A stretch of 64,000 nucleotides of DNA from Sugiyamaella lignohabitans (lineage: Eukaryota; Ascomycota; Dipodascomycetes; Dipodascales; Trichomonascaceae): the NCBI RefSeq assembly GCF_001640025.1, contig NC_031674.1:3162001-3226000 (forward strand), in the 5' to 3' direction. The notes beneath the pieces are model-generated. The model was not told the origin of the DNA and did not search any database. It saw only the letters and a program-made list of their open reading frames with translations. The position numbers and the translations under genes were made by a program. Below are positions 21,191 through 33,100 of this stretch, one piece after another (position 1 is the stretch's first letter; every line of letters starts with the position of its first letter).

Positions 21191-23182
21191 ATGTTATCGT
21201 TTGAGATAACTAGCTCTCCGATGATTTCCAGTAAAATCAATGGAGCAAAGGATGGTCCAATCTTGGGCGACGCGGTGGATTCTCATGGCTCCGAATCTAT
21301 ACCAAGTCCCGCTCCTAGCATAGTCACCAGTGCCGCCCAAAGCCCGGTGATACATCCAAGCACAGACTCGAACGAGGAAGCAGAAGGTGGGTGTTCGAGT
21401 AATATTTCAGATTCGAAAGCTGATGATGGAACTGTCACTAAGCTGGCCCCGATTAGCACTGCAACAGGTAAGACACTTTCTCATAGTGTTAATATTACCA
21501 CTCCTACTGAGCAACGTCCTAGCGATCCTTTTAATCCAACTCCCAGTCCACCAAGAAGAACTTCAGGGCGGGTACGGGTCACGCCTCAATTTTATGTAGG
21601 AGAACCACTGCCTCCCCCAAAGAAGAGAAAGAAGAAGAAGACCACTGGAGGCGCTTCAAAGAAGGCAAAAACCACAGAGATTATCAGTTCTATAGACGAG
21701 AATGGCGAGTTAGTTATTGTTAATGGAGACGGTAATCCTACTACATCTGGCAAAACCTTACCAGCTTCGATGATTCCAGGAAAAGCGAAATCTAAGGCCA
21801 AGTCTAAGGGCAAAGAGAAATCAGATTCCAAGGATGATACGAAGGGGGAGAAGAAATCAAAGCCTCTTCTTAAGATCTCGATCAAATCACGTAAGAAAGT
21901 ACCTCCGCCAAGTTTCATACCAATAGAGAACAATTTCCCATTACCAATGATCTGGGAGAAGCTGGTTATAAGAGAGTTTGTTTTGAGATTCGACAAACTT
22001 TGTCGAATGCCTACAAGACATGCTACTTCTATCAACGATCCAAATTTGCAATGGAATGAGTACCTCTATAAGTCACTGATCGTTTCAATTCTTAAAGTTA
22101 TCGCGAATGATACTGTTCCTGTGATCAGTAATGTTAAGGCATATTTGGGAGAAGTGGAGAAGACTTCAGCTGAGTCCGAGAAACTCTGGCATATTTTAGA
22201 GGAGTTGGTATTGGGGTATAATGAGCCTGGTTTTGATAATGACAGCGAATTTCAACACAAGTATGGCACCGAACTGGCAGTAGAGTTGTGGCGTCTCCAA
22301 CTTGTCCGTAAACTTGTAGTCCAGGCAACTTGTACAGAAACAATCAGACTGACAATTCAGCATGATCAGGATGAATTGAGGCGAATTCAATTAGATACAA
22401 TTGAAGAAGTTAAGAACTTACGAGCTTCCTGGGAAGAGCAGGCATTAAAACTGACAAATGCAGAACTCCAATTGTCAGAAGCGGACAAAGCTCGTTGGAA
22501 AGAAAAATACTTGACAGCGAAACAAAATAATACCAATAAAATTCGTAAAGCTGAGCAAAATTGCTACTTTCTTCATATGAAATATAACCAGAGGACGGCC
22601 CCATTAGGGATTGACAATATTGGTAATACCTATTGGCATTTTCAGCAGAAGAGTAATGCAAGCGCGTGGGGTTCGTGGATTATAATAGAACCAAATCCTA
22701 AATATGAAACACCTCTTGGGGATCCAAATGAGAAGAAGAAAAAGACGAAGTCTAAGAAAAAGAGGAAAGAAGGAGAGGAAGATGAAGAGGAAAAGAAAGT
22801 CAATGATATACAAGATGGCAGTTCAATGCCCATCTCAGGCTCATCATTGTCAGATACAGTGAAAACAGAGCACTTCGCTGCTTCTGAGGCACCTGAGACA
22901 CCTGCAAATCCAATAATTAAACTAGATGAGGAGCAGGCAACTGGGAATACTGCAAACGTTAACTTGAGCCCATTGCAAACAGGTGCTAGCCAAGAGGTCA
23001 AAGAGAAGAATGAGCAAATTCAAGATCATTTGGTAGAGTCTAAGCCTCAGCAAAGGCTATTCTATATCAGCGGAAAACAGGCCATTTCCGAACTTGTCGA
23101 GTGGATTCAAGCTCAATGGGGCGTAGTAAATAGTAATCTCATCAAGGAGTTAGATGCCTACGCGAACAAGTGCGACGAATAG
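21191..23182 (+). CDS. DDT/WHIM (WSD) domain chromatin-remodelling subunit, IOC3/ESC8-like
   Basis: The product is 663 residues. A disordered Ser/Pro N-terminus and Lys-rich nuclear-localisation-like runs (PPPKKRKKKKT near 140, further basic stretches to about 230) precede a DDT-like helical segment (about 240-300: FPLPMIWEKLVIREFVLRF). A long charged helical region (about 370-460) leads into the hallmark WSD/WHIM2 box PLGIDNIGNTYWHF at about 470, followed by WGSWIII. These modules bind ISWI ATPase and linker DNA in the ISWI complexes (Ioc3 in yeast ISW1a, ACF1/WSTF in animals). A second Lys-rich acidic linker and a C-terminal helical part end the protein. ATG at 21191 is the first Met; Met11 is an alternative start. 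It acts in the nucleus. Confidence 0.75.
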   Translation: MLSFEITSSPMISSKINGAKDGPILGDAVDSHGSESIPSPAPSIVTSAAQSPVIHPSTDSNEEAEGGCSSNISDSKADDGTVTKLAPISTATGKTLSHSVNITTPTEQRPSDPFNPTPSPPRRTSGRVRVTPQFYVGEPLPPPKKRKKKKTTGGASKKAKTTEIISSIDENGELVIVNGDGNPTTSGKTLPASMIPGKAKSKAKSKGKEKSDSKDDTKGEKKSKPLLKISIKSRKKVPPPSFIPIENNFPLPMIWEKLVIREFVLRFDKLCRMPTRHATSINDPNLQWNEYLYKSLIVSILKVIANDTVPVISNVKAYLGEVEKTSAESEKLWHILEELVLGYNEPGFDNDSEFQHKYGTELAVELWRLQLVRKLVVQATCTETIRLTIQHDQDELRRIQLDTIEEVKNLRASWEEQALKLTNAELQLSEADKARWKEKYLTAKQNNTNKIRKAEQNCYFLHMKYNQRTAPLGIDNIGNTYWHFQQKSNASAWGSWIIIEPNPKYETPLGDPNEKKKKTKSKKKRKEGEEDEEEKKVNDIQDGSSMPISGSSLSDTVKTEHFAASEAPETPANPIIKLDEEQATGNTANVNLSPLQTGASQEVKEKNEQIQDHLVESKPQQRLFYISGKQAISELVEWIQAQWGVVNSNLIKELDAYANKCDE

Positions 23183-23258
23183 AACAGTAGTACATAGTAT
23201 CATAATTATTAGAATTATTTTATTCTTGGTAATCGAAACCATATGGAGGAATACAGAA

Positions 23259-24214
23259 CTACACAGTTACAAGGGGATCCTTGTCGGATGAACTAATGGC
23301 AATATCGAACTCATCATAATCATTCGCATAGTTTTGTACAAAATCCTCGAGAAGCTGTTTCTTAAAAGTACTCAGAAAGCCTCTTTCAGTATTAGAATGA
23401 CCACAGACGATAGCGCTGGAACCGTTTTCAATCAAGTGAAGGGCATAATGGTGGCCCAGTTCACCGGTGAAATGCACATCGGCCTTCACGCCTTGAAGCA
23501 CACTCTCTCCAGATCCAGCACAAATAGCGACAGTTTTGACAAGTTTGCCTTTAAGATGTGCTTCATTCGCAGCTAATTGAACATGCTTTAGACCTAAGTG
23601 ATTTTTTATGCGGCTAACCAAGTCCGTTAGTGGCACTGGGTCAGATAGCTCTACTACTCTACCATAACCAGCACCACTGTGATCCTCGCTAAGATGCTCA
23701 GGAATCTTAACTTGTTGCACAACAGTACGAGAAACTTCATTTTCACTCCCCCCTGAAACTCCGTCGGCAAGCCAGTCATTGACACCACCAACGCCAGCAT
23801 CAATGGCAGTATGAGGACAATAAACACTAATACCAGCTCTAACAAGTCTTAACAGAGATTCCTGTTGAGAATCTTTAGGTGAGATTTGTTTTAATCCTCT
23901 GAAAATAAATGGGTGGTATGCAATTACCATATTTCTTCTATGTTGGATCGCTTCATTCACAACTCCTCTTGTAAGATCAATTGTCAGAAGGACAGACAAT
24001 TTCTTACGCTGCTCCAATGCCGATATTTCGCTATCGCTCAAAGGGCATTCTAGTAATAAACCAGTATTATCCCATGACTTGTCAGCCAATTCCTTGGGAT
24101 ACAATCGTTGAACTGGAGATATCGTTAGGATATGAACAGACGATATGGTAGAATATGTCTTATAAAATACTCACTTGAATTGACAATTTGTTTGACAGTT
24201 CTCTGACTAGACAT
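23259..24214 (-). CDS. NIF3-like dinuclear-metal protein (DUF34), two exons
   Basis: Exons are 24214-24175 (MSSQRTVKQIVNS) and 24112-23259, giving 297 residues. The 62-bp intron has a GTGAGT donor, CCTAAC branch and CTCCAG acceptor. Splicing restores the family N-terminus IQRLYPKELADKSWDNTGLL, where the unspliced frame has only a TTG. Metal-site motifs are visible: AYHPFIFRGLK, HTAIDAGVGGVNDW, and C-terminal GHSNTERGF. Nif3 proteins are conserved from bacteria to man (S. cerevisiae NIF3); a GTP cyclohydrolase-related role has been suggested, but the substrate is unsettled. It is divergent from the BOL2 homologue with 181 bp between starts, so the promoter is probably shared. Confidence 0.92.
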
Positions 24215-24395
24215 TATATCCAACTCTAATTTCCAGCTGTTGTTTTTTTTTTACACAAGCAAATGTTTTGAAAGTGCTCAGTGACCTGGATCAAGATCCT
24301 TGACAACCCCCTGGTTTGTCGTTGACTGGTAAGAGCCGTACCTGAACCTAACCCGCATCACTTATCAGATCCGATTGATTATCAATATCAAGAAC

Positions 24396-24788
24396 ATGGC
24401 TTTTGGATCAGTAATAACCATGTCAGGAGTTACAAGTGAGGCCATGGATCAGGCTATACGGTCTCGCCTCGGTGCTACTCATACAGTTGTAAATGATTCT
24501 TCTGGTATGTCCTCCTTTTTCGTGTGTAGCGTCTAGTAAATTTAGAGACTAACCGAGATATAGGCGGGTGTGGACAGGCCTTTGAGGTTACTATAGTTTC
24601 CCCCCAGTTCCAAGGGAAAAATAAGCTTATGAGGCATAGAATGGTGAACACTGCATTGAAAGATGAAATCGCTGTAATCCATGCATTTACACAGGTAAGT
24701 ATAAAGCTCCTTGTAAATTAGGTTTTGATCTTCTAACGGCCTACGATAGAAAAATTATACTCCTGAGGAGTGGACAAAATTACAGTAA
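24396..24788 (+). CDS. BOL2: BolA-family Fe-S/iron-sensing protein, three exons
   Basis: Exons are 24396-24504, 24564-24694 and 24750-24788, giving 92 residues. Introns of 59 and 55 bp have GTATGT and GTAAGT donors and CTAAC branch boxes. The product carries the BOLA2/Fra2 signature: the conserved Cys in [30 protein letters not shown], the His of IHAFTQK, and the YTPEEW end. Cytosolic BOL2/FRA2 partners the monothiol glutaredoxins Grx3/4, sharing a [2Fe-2S] cluster, and signals iron status to Aft-type or GATA regulators. It is shorter at the N-terminus than the S. cerevisiae protein. A second in-frame ATG at 24420 is an alternative start. All exons are small, so an automatic caller would easily miss this gene. 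Confidence 0.92.
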
Positions 24789-24899
24789 CGATCATATTAG
24801 ATGTAAATAAATAAGCATAAAATTTAGAACATGTGTGTATAGCAGTCAGACCCGCAGTGCTTCGTGGTCAGACAGCTTTAAGCAAGTATGTCTCTAAAC

Positions 24900-27686
24900 C
24901 TATAATGTACCCTCAAGAGAGTTGAACTCGCCCACCAAGCGGCGTTCCCATTTAGCCATTATCTCTGTCAATTTATACAGAACTCCAGCTGCAAAGGAGC
25001 TGGTCTTCTCATTGGGGATCGACTGCCAAGTGTCCTCAAGCCAAATTTTAATGTCGACGATCTGCCTTGACCAAGTTTCTACAGTGAATTCTTGATCGTT
25101 TATTTCAAGGATAACAAGCATGCTAGTTAAAATGGATTCAAGAATTGGGAGAGCTGATTTGGCAGCTCCACGATTGGCCATAACAAGATCAAGAAGTTGC
25201 GAAGTCATAGAGGGAATATCAGAACTCGAAGGGTAGGCAGCATGAAGAAGTAATGCAAGAGTCTTGATGAAATGGCCCACTAAAATATTTGAGTAGGTAC
25301 CTATTGACTGAGCTCCACCAGAGGTATACCATTGGCCGAGCAAAGGTGAAAAAAAGTATCGACTACACAACTTAGCAAAACTGTTCGTTGTTATTTTTTG
25401 CGATTTGTCGGATGAACGTTCGCCGCGTTCGCGACTGAGCTTGGCAGACATCCTAAGCACCTTTGGTCCACCTATTAGTTCACTTTTGGCCTTCTCTGAT
25501 GTGTCTCGAATAAGCTCTGCCTGGAGTTCACTGGATATAGAATCTATTTCTGCAGTTGACGGTAGACTTGTTTCCAACAAATGGTCTCGGGGATTAGAAA
25601 AGAGCTGGTGTACCCCTAGAGGTAAAAGCTTTGAAGGTGATGGCTTAGCATCGATCGCATCAGCGGGTTTAAGTCCACTCAATTCTCGAGCTCCTAAAGT
25701 GATACTAGATAGAATGTTAATTCTCTGTTGAAGAGAGTAATCGCCAGTAAATAGGACCTCAGCTAGATAAGGAGGCACGAGTTTAGGAGACGATGCCACG
25801 AGTGCTGAAAGGGTGATGAGTCTTTTCTCGTTAAATTCTTCGATATTAAATGTATCTTTCATTCCAGCTAATTGGCTAGCCAAAGCCGTGGCATAAAGGT
25901 CGACCTCCTGACCAAATCTCGCTTTTCTTCGTATAAGATCCGCACCGTGATTTAGAGCAAGCATTTGCTTTTCATAATTCTCTTCTTGTAAATATGAAAG
26001 CAAGTCCTTTATATAGACAGGTGGACTAGATTTCGTTTTAGACACTAATGTAGGGTCATCGTCAGAGTCATCAGAGTCAGAATCAGGCAATGGATAAGGT
26101 TTGAGATCCGAGTTCTCCATATCGACATCATCAACCAGTTCAGTTATTTTAGGTGTTTTCATCAAGGCACTGGACTTCAAATTGCTGCCTGAGTTCCGTC
26201 CAATCTCATTCACAAAACCGCCATTTTCTCTATCCTTTGCCGAGTTACGCGGTGAGATATGCAAATTTTCAATGTGTATACTGTTACTGTCAGAAGAAGA
26301 TTTGTTTAAAATTTCCCAGATATTATCAGTGCTGGGCTTTATTCCGCTTCCTCTCGGATCGTTCACCTCCAACCACTGTTTCAAATTTTCATCATACATG
26401 CTCTCCAAGCCGAAATCTAGTGGCTTAGAAGGCTCAATATGTTTGGTTAACTGTTCAGCAAATAAGGTGCCTAAAAGTCTCACTTGATCTGTCAGAGCAC
26501 CTAAACGATTCGAGATGGCATCTAAGTAACTTCTGGTATTAGCAACGCCAATGAGAACGTGGTTGTCCAGCTGGCTCAAGGAAAGAATCAATAACTGTGT
26601 TTGACCCTCTTGAACTATTTCCGGAACATGGTTTATGGCTAATAAATTACCCCACCTTTCCAATAACTCGTTGAACTGATTCTGAAGAAGCAGTTGCCCT
26701 GAGATGGTCGTCGAGAGTACTAATACTCGCCGCATGTTTAAATTGACCTTCGGCAATTCACCATATTTGAAAATCGGTGGCGAGTGGCATTTTTGTAAAA
26801 ACAGAGCAAGAGCTCGGGATATTGAACTGACAAGTGCTTTGTCACTCGGCCCAAAACTAAGATATCTTCGTTGTAAGTATGGCAAAATACTGACTTCCAA
26901 TATATGCCACCTGCTGTGTTTAACATGACTAAATATTTGAAGGAAATTTTCGAAGTTGGATTCCGTTATAAAGTGCTCACTTAAAGCCATCGGTGACCCC
27001 AGTTTAGTAGACTTGAGCAACAATTCGCCGGCTACTTCCAAAGAATCTTTTCGATCAATGACTTCCTCCGATTTTATAGTCGTAATGTAGAATGAGTTAA
27101 TCTGTTCCGCCAGTAGTCTAATGTACTCTTTACCTTCGGCAAGATTTTTCCATTTTTTGAACCTTGAAAGATCATCAATTGTAAATTTGTTGCAGTATTG
27201 ATCCAATGAATGTGCTGCCATTGACAATGATTCAAACACTTTGCTACCAGCAAATAATGCCACCAATTCTCTTCTATGTAAGTGCTGACTCCCGGTGGTG
27301 CCTAGTCTGTAGTAGGCGGTTGCGAACGAATCTACCTGAAGTACATCTGTCAACAGAGCAGAGAGTAGGTTGATATGAGAGCAAGTCACAGCATGATTTA
27401 CGAGCTTGGAGTCCTCACTTAAAATTGAATCGGCCAAAGTTGATATTCTGGTAACAAGACTTGAAATACCAGGTAAACTTTTAAATAGATCCACCAGCAT
27501 TGGGTCAAATTTCGTTCCATCATCCAATTGAGGGAGCGCCTTGTTGATTAGAGTAGAAAATAGCTCCAATGACTCGGAATTAGGTTGTGTCCAATTAACC
27601 ACATCTTCAGCCAACAGCTGTGAAGCAATTCCAGCTATTTGTGACTTATCAGGCGAGCCCTTAAGCTCCCTAATTATTTGATCCAT
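24900..27686 (-). CDS. TEL2: telomere length regulator / TTT co-chaperone subunit Tel2
   Basis: The product is 928 residues, intronless, starting at the first ATG (MDQIIRELKG). The N-terminal helical-repeat half includes HLHRRELVALFAG, and the conserved Tel2 C-terminal domain follows (about 550-670: VYIKDLLSYLQEENYEKQ, then LLxxA-like helices and PPYLAEVLFTGDYSLQQR). Between them is an acidic serine-rich linker (about 530-550, PDSDSDDSDDDP), typical of the CK2-phosphorylated segment that docks the R2TP complex. Tel2 with Tti1 and Tti2 stabilises newly made PIKK kinases (TOR, ATM/Tel1, ATR/Mec1) with Hsp90. It is convergent with BOL2, 111 bp between stops. Confidence 0.9.
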   Translation of the reverse strand: MDQIIRELKGSPDKSQIAGIASQLLAEDVVNWTQPNSESLELFSTLINKALPQLDDGTKFDPMLVDLFKSLPGISSLVTRISTLADSILSEDSKLVNHAVTCSHINLLSALLTDVLQVDSFATAYYRLGTTGSQHLHRRELVALFAGSKVFESLSMAAHSLDQYCNKFTIDDLSRFKKWKNLAEGKEYIRLLAEQINSFYITTIKSEEVIDRKDSLEVAGELLLKSTKLGSPMALSEHFITESNFENFLQIFSHVKHSRWHILEVSILPYLQRRYLSFGPSDKALVSSISRALALFLQKCHSPPIFKYGELPKVNLNMRRVLVLSTTISGQLLLQNQFNELLERWGNLLAINHVPEIVQEGQTQLLILSLSQLDNHVLIGVANTRSYLDAISNRLGALTDQVRLLGTLFAEQLTKHIEPSKPLDFGLESMYDENLKQWLEVNDPRGSGIKPSTDNIWEILNKSSSDSNSIHIENLHISPRNSAKDRENGGFVNEIGRNSGSNLKSSALMKTPKITELVDDVDMENSDLKPYPLPDSDSDDSDDDPTLVSKTKSSPPVYIKDLLSYLQEENYEKQMLALNHGADLIRRKARFGQEVDLYATALASQLAGMKDTFNIEEFNEKRLITLSALVASSPKLVPPYLAEVLFTGDYSLQQRINILSSITLGARELSGLKPADAIDAKPSPSKLLPLGVHQLFSNPRDHLLETSLPSTAEIDSISSELQAELIRDTSEKAKSELIGGPKVLRMSAKLSRERGERSSDKSQKITTNSFAKLCSRYFFSPLLGQWYTSGGAQSIGTYSNILVGHFIKTLALLLHAAYPSSSDIPSMTSQLLDLVMANRGAAKSALPILESILTSMLVILEINDQEFTVETWSRQIVDIKIWLEDTWQSIPNEKTSSFAAGVLYKLTEIMAKWERRLVGEFNSLEGTL

Positions 27687-27891
27687 GCGAGTGATACTGA
27701 AGTATAAATAGTCTAATGAATCTTTATATGGAAATTGTGGTTAGGGTTGGGTTTTCAGGGGGAATGTTGCATGAACCTTCTATGCTTCTATGCTGAGTGC
27801 CAGCAAAACAGCACATAATACGAAAAAGCGGGGTGGTATTTAGAAGTGTGTTATGAGGAGCTAGCTTAAAGAAACGACAAAAAATAAACAC

Positions 27892-27996
27892 TGCGCCAGC
27901 CAGGAATCGAACCAGGAGCACGGCAAAAATCCGTATTTAGCGGAATTTAACTTCTCGAAATGGGAACGCCGTATTTTACCATTAAACTACTAGCGC
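27892..27996 (-). tRNA. tRNA-Gly (anticodon CCC) with 34-bp intron
   Basis: Read on the minus strand, the acceptor stem is GCGCTAG/CTGGCGC plus discriminator A. The D arm is GTTTAATGGTAAAAT, like other yeast tRNA-Gly. The anticodon stem is CGGCG/TGCCG with a G-U closing pair, the loop TTCCCA-T, and the B box GGTTCGATTCC. The intron, about 27960-27927, sits after position 37, the canonical site. The T stem has one U-U mismatch (CCTGG/CCTGG), so reduced function is possible. CCC is the best reading of the loop; a one-base shift would give TCC. It lies between TEL2 and the MET17 promoter. Confidence 0.85.
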
Positions 27997-30126
<2,130 letters not shown>

Positions 30127-30293
30127 ACGGGCAGTGACGATGAAATAGAAATAAATCTATAATGACATTTATAATGACTTTATCTTAAACTGCTTTGCAT
30201 TTCTGTCTCTCTATTAGAGAGCCCCTCCATCAGAATAACAGGCGATATTCTGAAATTGTAAGAAAATAGATGGGTGCTTATTATCTACTCACG

Positions 30294-31679
30294 TTAATTG
30301 GATTCACTGTCATCCTCTTCACTAGTGTACGACTTCACCATTGACAGAGATATCCATAACATGGTCGCAATTATATAAAACATGAAGATAATTGGCAGCA
30401 AAACTGATGCTCCAAACCGGTTAATAAACCCACCTATGACAACAGGAAATACCGCCGAACCGCAACCACTTAGAGCAGCGGCAGTAGAAATTCCAGATAC
30501 ATGCATGTTTCTTGGTAGTTTGGTAGTGGCCATAACCATGGTGGAGGGGTATATGGGCCCAATAAACACTCCCACTATAGCTATAAACAAACCACTGAGA
30601 ATGATTGTCACTTTGTGATCTAGCCAGAACACGCAATGAAAAATAAATGCAATAGCCATGTAGGTAAGGACCACTCTATTGAGACTTTTAAATCTGCCAG
30701 TGATAAATCCAAGACAAAGTCTTCCGGAAGACAGACCAGTCCAGAATGTTGTCGAAATCAGGCCAACCGTTTTAGGATTGGCATGACGCTCACGAATCAT
30801 ATATGTTACCAACCAGCCACTATAACTAAACTCGATACCATTATATGAACAGAGGAATAATGCAAGGATCCATACAGTGGGAGATTTAAATGCTGCCATA
30901 TGATCAATCTCATGTTCTTCCTCCGCATTGGTGGTAGAATGCATTTGGTTTGTTTCGATATTATAAGCTTGAGCTGTGTCGTTGCGAAATGCAATAGAAA
31001 CTGAAATCAGCATGGTGACTGCAATACAGGCCATTAGCCGGTAGAAATAATACCAGGGTTGTTCCAAGGTCAATAATAATGAGACGACCGCCGGTCCCAA
31101 GAGGCCACCAAGAGCATAACTGGCATGGAGAACTCCTAGAATGCTATGAGCATTTTCAAAAGCGCCAATCCATGCATTCCATGAACCATTCATAAGACCC
31201 GATCCGAATCCAGAACAAACACATGCTGCTAATAAAAGTGGAAAAGGAGGGGCGGTAAGTGCAATAGAATAACATAGTAAATTGAATCCTATTCCAAAAA
31301 GCCCAACACCGCCACGACCAATCCTGGTATGGACCCAGCCACTCATGGCAGCAGACGAAAACGCTCCAAAAACCGGGATCAAGAATAATACTGACACTTG
31401 CAAGTCATTAAGACTGTAATGTTCTTCGAGAGACGGAAGGATTGCCCCAAGAGCTGCGTCGTTCAAGCCCATCATGACAAACCCTGCCAAAGCAATACAT
31501 ACTTTGATCTTATTTCCTATCGGTTTGCTCCATGACTGACGACCTTTGTAAAATCGTTTGCCATCAACTGTAGTATGATATGACTCCAAGTCCTCTAGAG
31601 GGTTAACTACAGTAGCTAATTCCTGGAGTAAGGGTGTCGATGAAGTCGGGATTTCATCGTCTTTAGGAATGGTAGTCAT
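30294..31679 (-). CDS. MFS transporter, FHS / BSC6-like group
   Basis: The product is 461 residues with about 12 predicted membrane helices and a polar N-terminus of about 75 residues. The first helix FVMMGLNDAALGAILPSLEEHY and the loop-2/3 GWVHTRIGRGGVGLFG are major-facilitator features. The motif GLNDAALG with HASYALGGLLGPAV in helix 5 resembles the FucP/FHS-like fungal transporters related to S. cerevisiae BSC6. A cytosolic loop after helix 6 is acidic and His-rich (TTNAEEEHEIDHM). The substrate is unknown. ATG at 31679 and the acidic C-terminus SEEDDSESN are both intact. It is convergent with MET17. Confidence 0.85.
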   Translation of the reverse strand: MTTIPKDDEIPTSSTPLLQELATVVNPLEDLESYHTTVDGKRFYKGRQSWSKPIGNKIKVCIALAGFVMMGLNDAALGAILPSLEEHYSLNDLQVSVLFLIPVFGAFSSAAMSGWVHTRIGRGGVGLFGIGFNLLCYSIALTAPPFPLLLAACVCSGFGSGLMNGSWNAWIGAFENAHSILGVLHASYALGGLLGPAVVSLLLTLEQPWYYFYRLMACIAVTMLISVSIAFRNDTAQAYNIETNQMHSTTNAEEEHEIDHMAAFKSPTVWILALFLCSYNGIEFSYSGWLVTYMIRERHANPKTVGLISTTFWTGLSSGRLCLGFITGRFKSLNRVVLTYMAIAFIFHCVFWLDHKVTIILSGLFIAIVGVFIGPIYPSTMVMATTKLPRNMHVSGISTAAALSGCGSAVFPVVIGGFINRFGASVLLPIIFMFYIIATMLWISLSMVKSYTSEEDDSESN

Positions 31680-33100
31680 TTTTATGAGCGGTAATTCTGG
31701 TAATTAGGAGAGGAACGAGAACCTAATGTATATCTGTCAAAAACAAAAAACCAAGATGAGCGTACCAGATCACGAATTAGTCGCGGGAAGATGTCTTAAT
31801 GCACCACAAGACCTCTTATCTGATCTATCTGTAACAAGCACTCAAGCAGTTTACTCTTGATTGATGGATTCACTTCGAGAAAGAGACGGTAGTTCAGAAC
31901 AAATGGACAACTGAAAATAAAAACTACCTTGCCATGGAAAGTGAAGTGCAAGGTGATATAAAAAACTCTTGGCCATGATCGTCCCTGCAACAAGCAGCAT
32001 TCTCATATGCTACTGGAGTTAATTTAGTGAAGCACTTCTGTTGCATATTGTCTGCAGCTAGCTTTACTACTCAATATGTATTGGGCTGGTACCAATAGCT
32101 GTAGTCTTATGGAAATGAGGTTTAGGGAATATTGTAGTTGGTCCTTAAACTAATCCAGATTTACTGGTACCTGTGGTTTTTAATAATTGTCCTGATTTTT
32201 TGTTTAACCAACTGTAAGATATGAGGAGCTGATTTGACCGGGGTGTTTCGGTTATGCAGGAGAGAATGCCCTAAGCGGGGTAGGTGGGGGTACGGATAAA
32301 TTGAAACTTTCGAAATGCCCTATGCAGATTAGTAAGATAATTGGCCAGAAGAGGTGGAAGAATATAGGGAGGGAAATAAACAGAATCCTTGAAATCGTGT
32401 ATTCTCAGCGCAGCGGACTTACGTGCAAACCTCGAAGCCAAGATTATATGAACTAACAGAATAGGTTAGCGTGAACAGAATCAAACCTCAAATGTCATCT
32501 TTTTACAGCATCCGAAACAGAATGTATACCTTTACATTTCTTAAGTCTGGTCTGTTTCTTTAACTTTGTAGATGAGAAAATTGTTCAAGTTCTATCGCCA
32601 CACCTGTTTTACACGCATGCATACGCGTTTTCAGGGGTAATTGATAAGGGCAAGGAGAGTGCATATACAGATGTAAGTACTAGGCACCCCTAACCACTAT
32701 CAAGATCTAGAATATCATGTGCTCGCCTATAGAGTGCTAGATCTACGGCCAAGGGTCAGAATAGAATAAAAATCAGATTCGACGCTATTAAACGGGCGAA
32801 AAAGAGAGATTGCATCATCACATAGCTCTTAGCTATCTGTTCGCTCCACTAAACTACTTGATAGTTGTTTATGGAATGTCAACTGAACGCTCACCAGATA
32901 TACGTCATCTAGCCGCGATTGCCGTTCGTCAAATTCCAGGGTTAGGAATTGCTTCGACAACGACGCCGCCGCGGCTCAGCCTCCGCATTTACCTATACGT
33001 CGCATGGTCAACATCGACTTCGAACTGGTTCAACTTAGACAACGAACATAGGATCATAACAAGCAGAAACAAGTATACGATATTGCGATAACAGCAGACC
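31680..33100. other. 1.4-kb divergent spacer (MFS transporter / ABP1)
   Basis: Promoter DNA for two divergent genes. A GC-containing patch near 32960 (CGACGCCGCCGCGG) sits in a 93-codon frame without a family match. An ACGCGT occurs near 32628. Nothing else supported. Confidence 0.5.
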
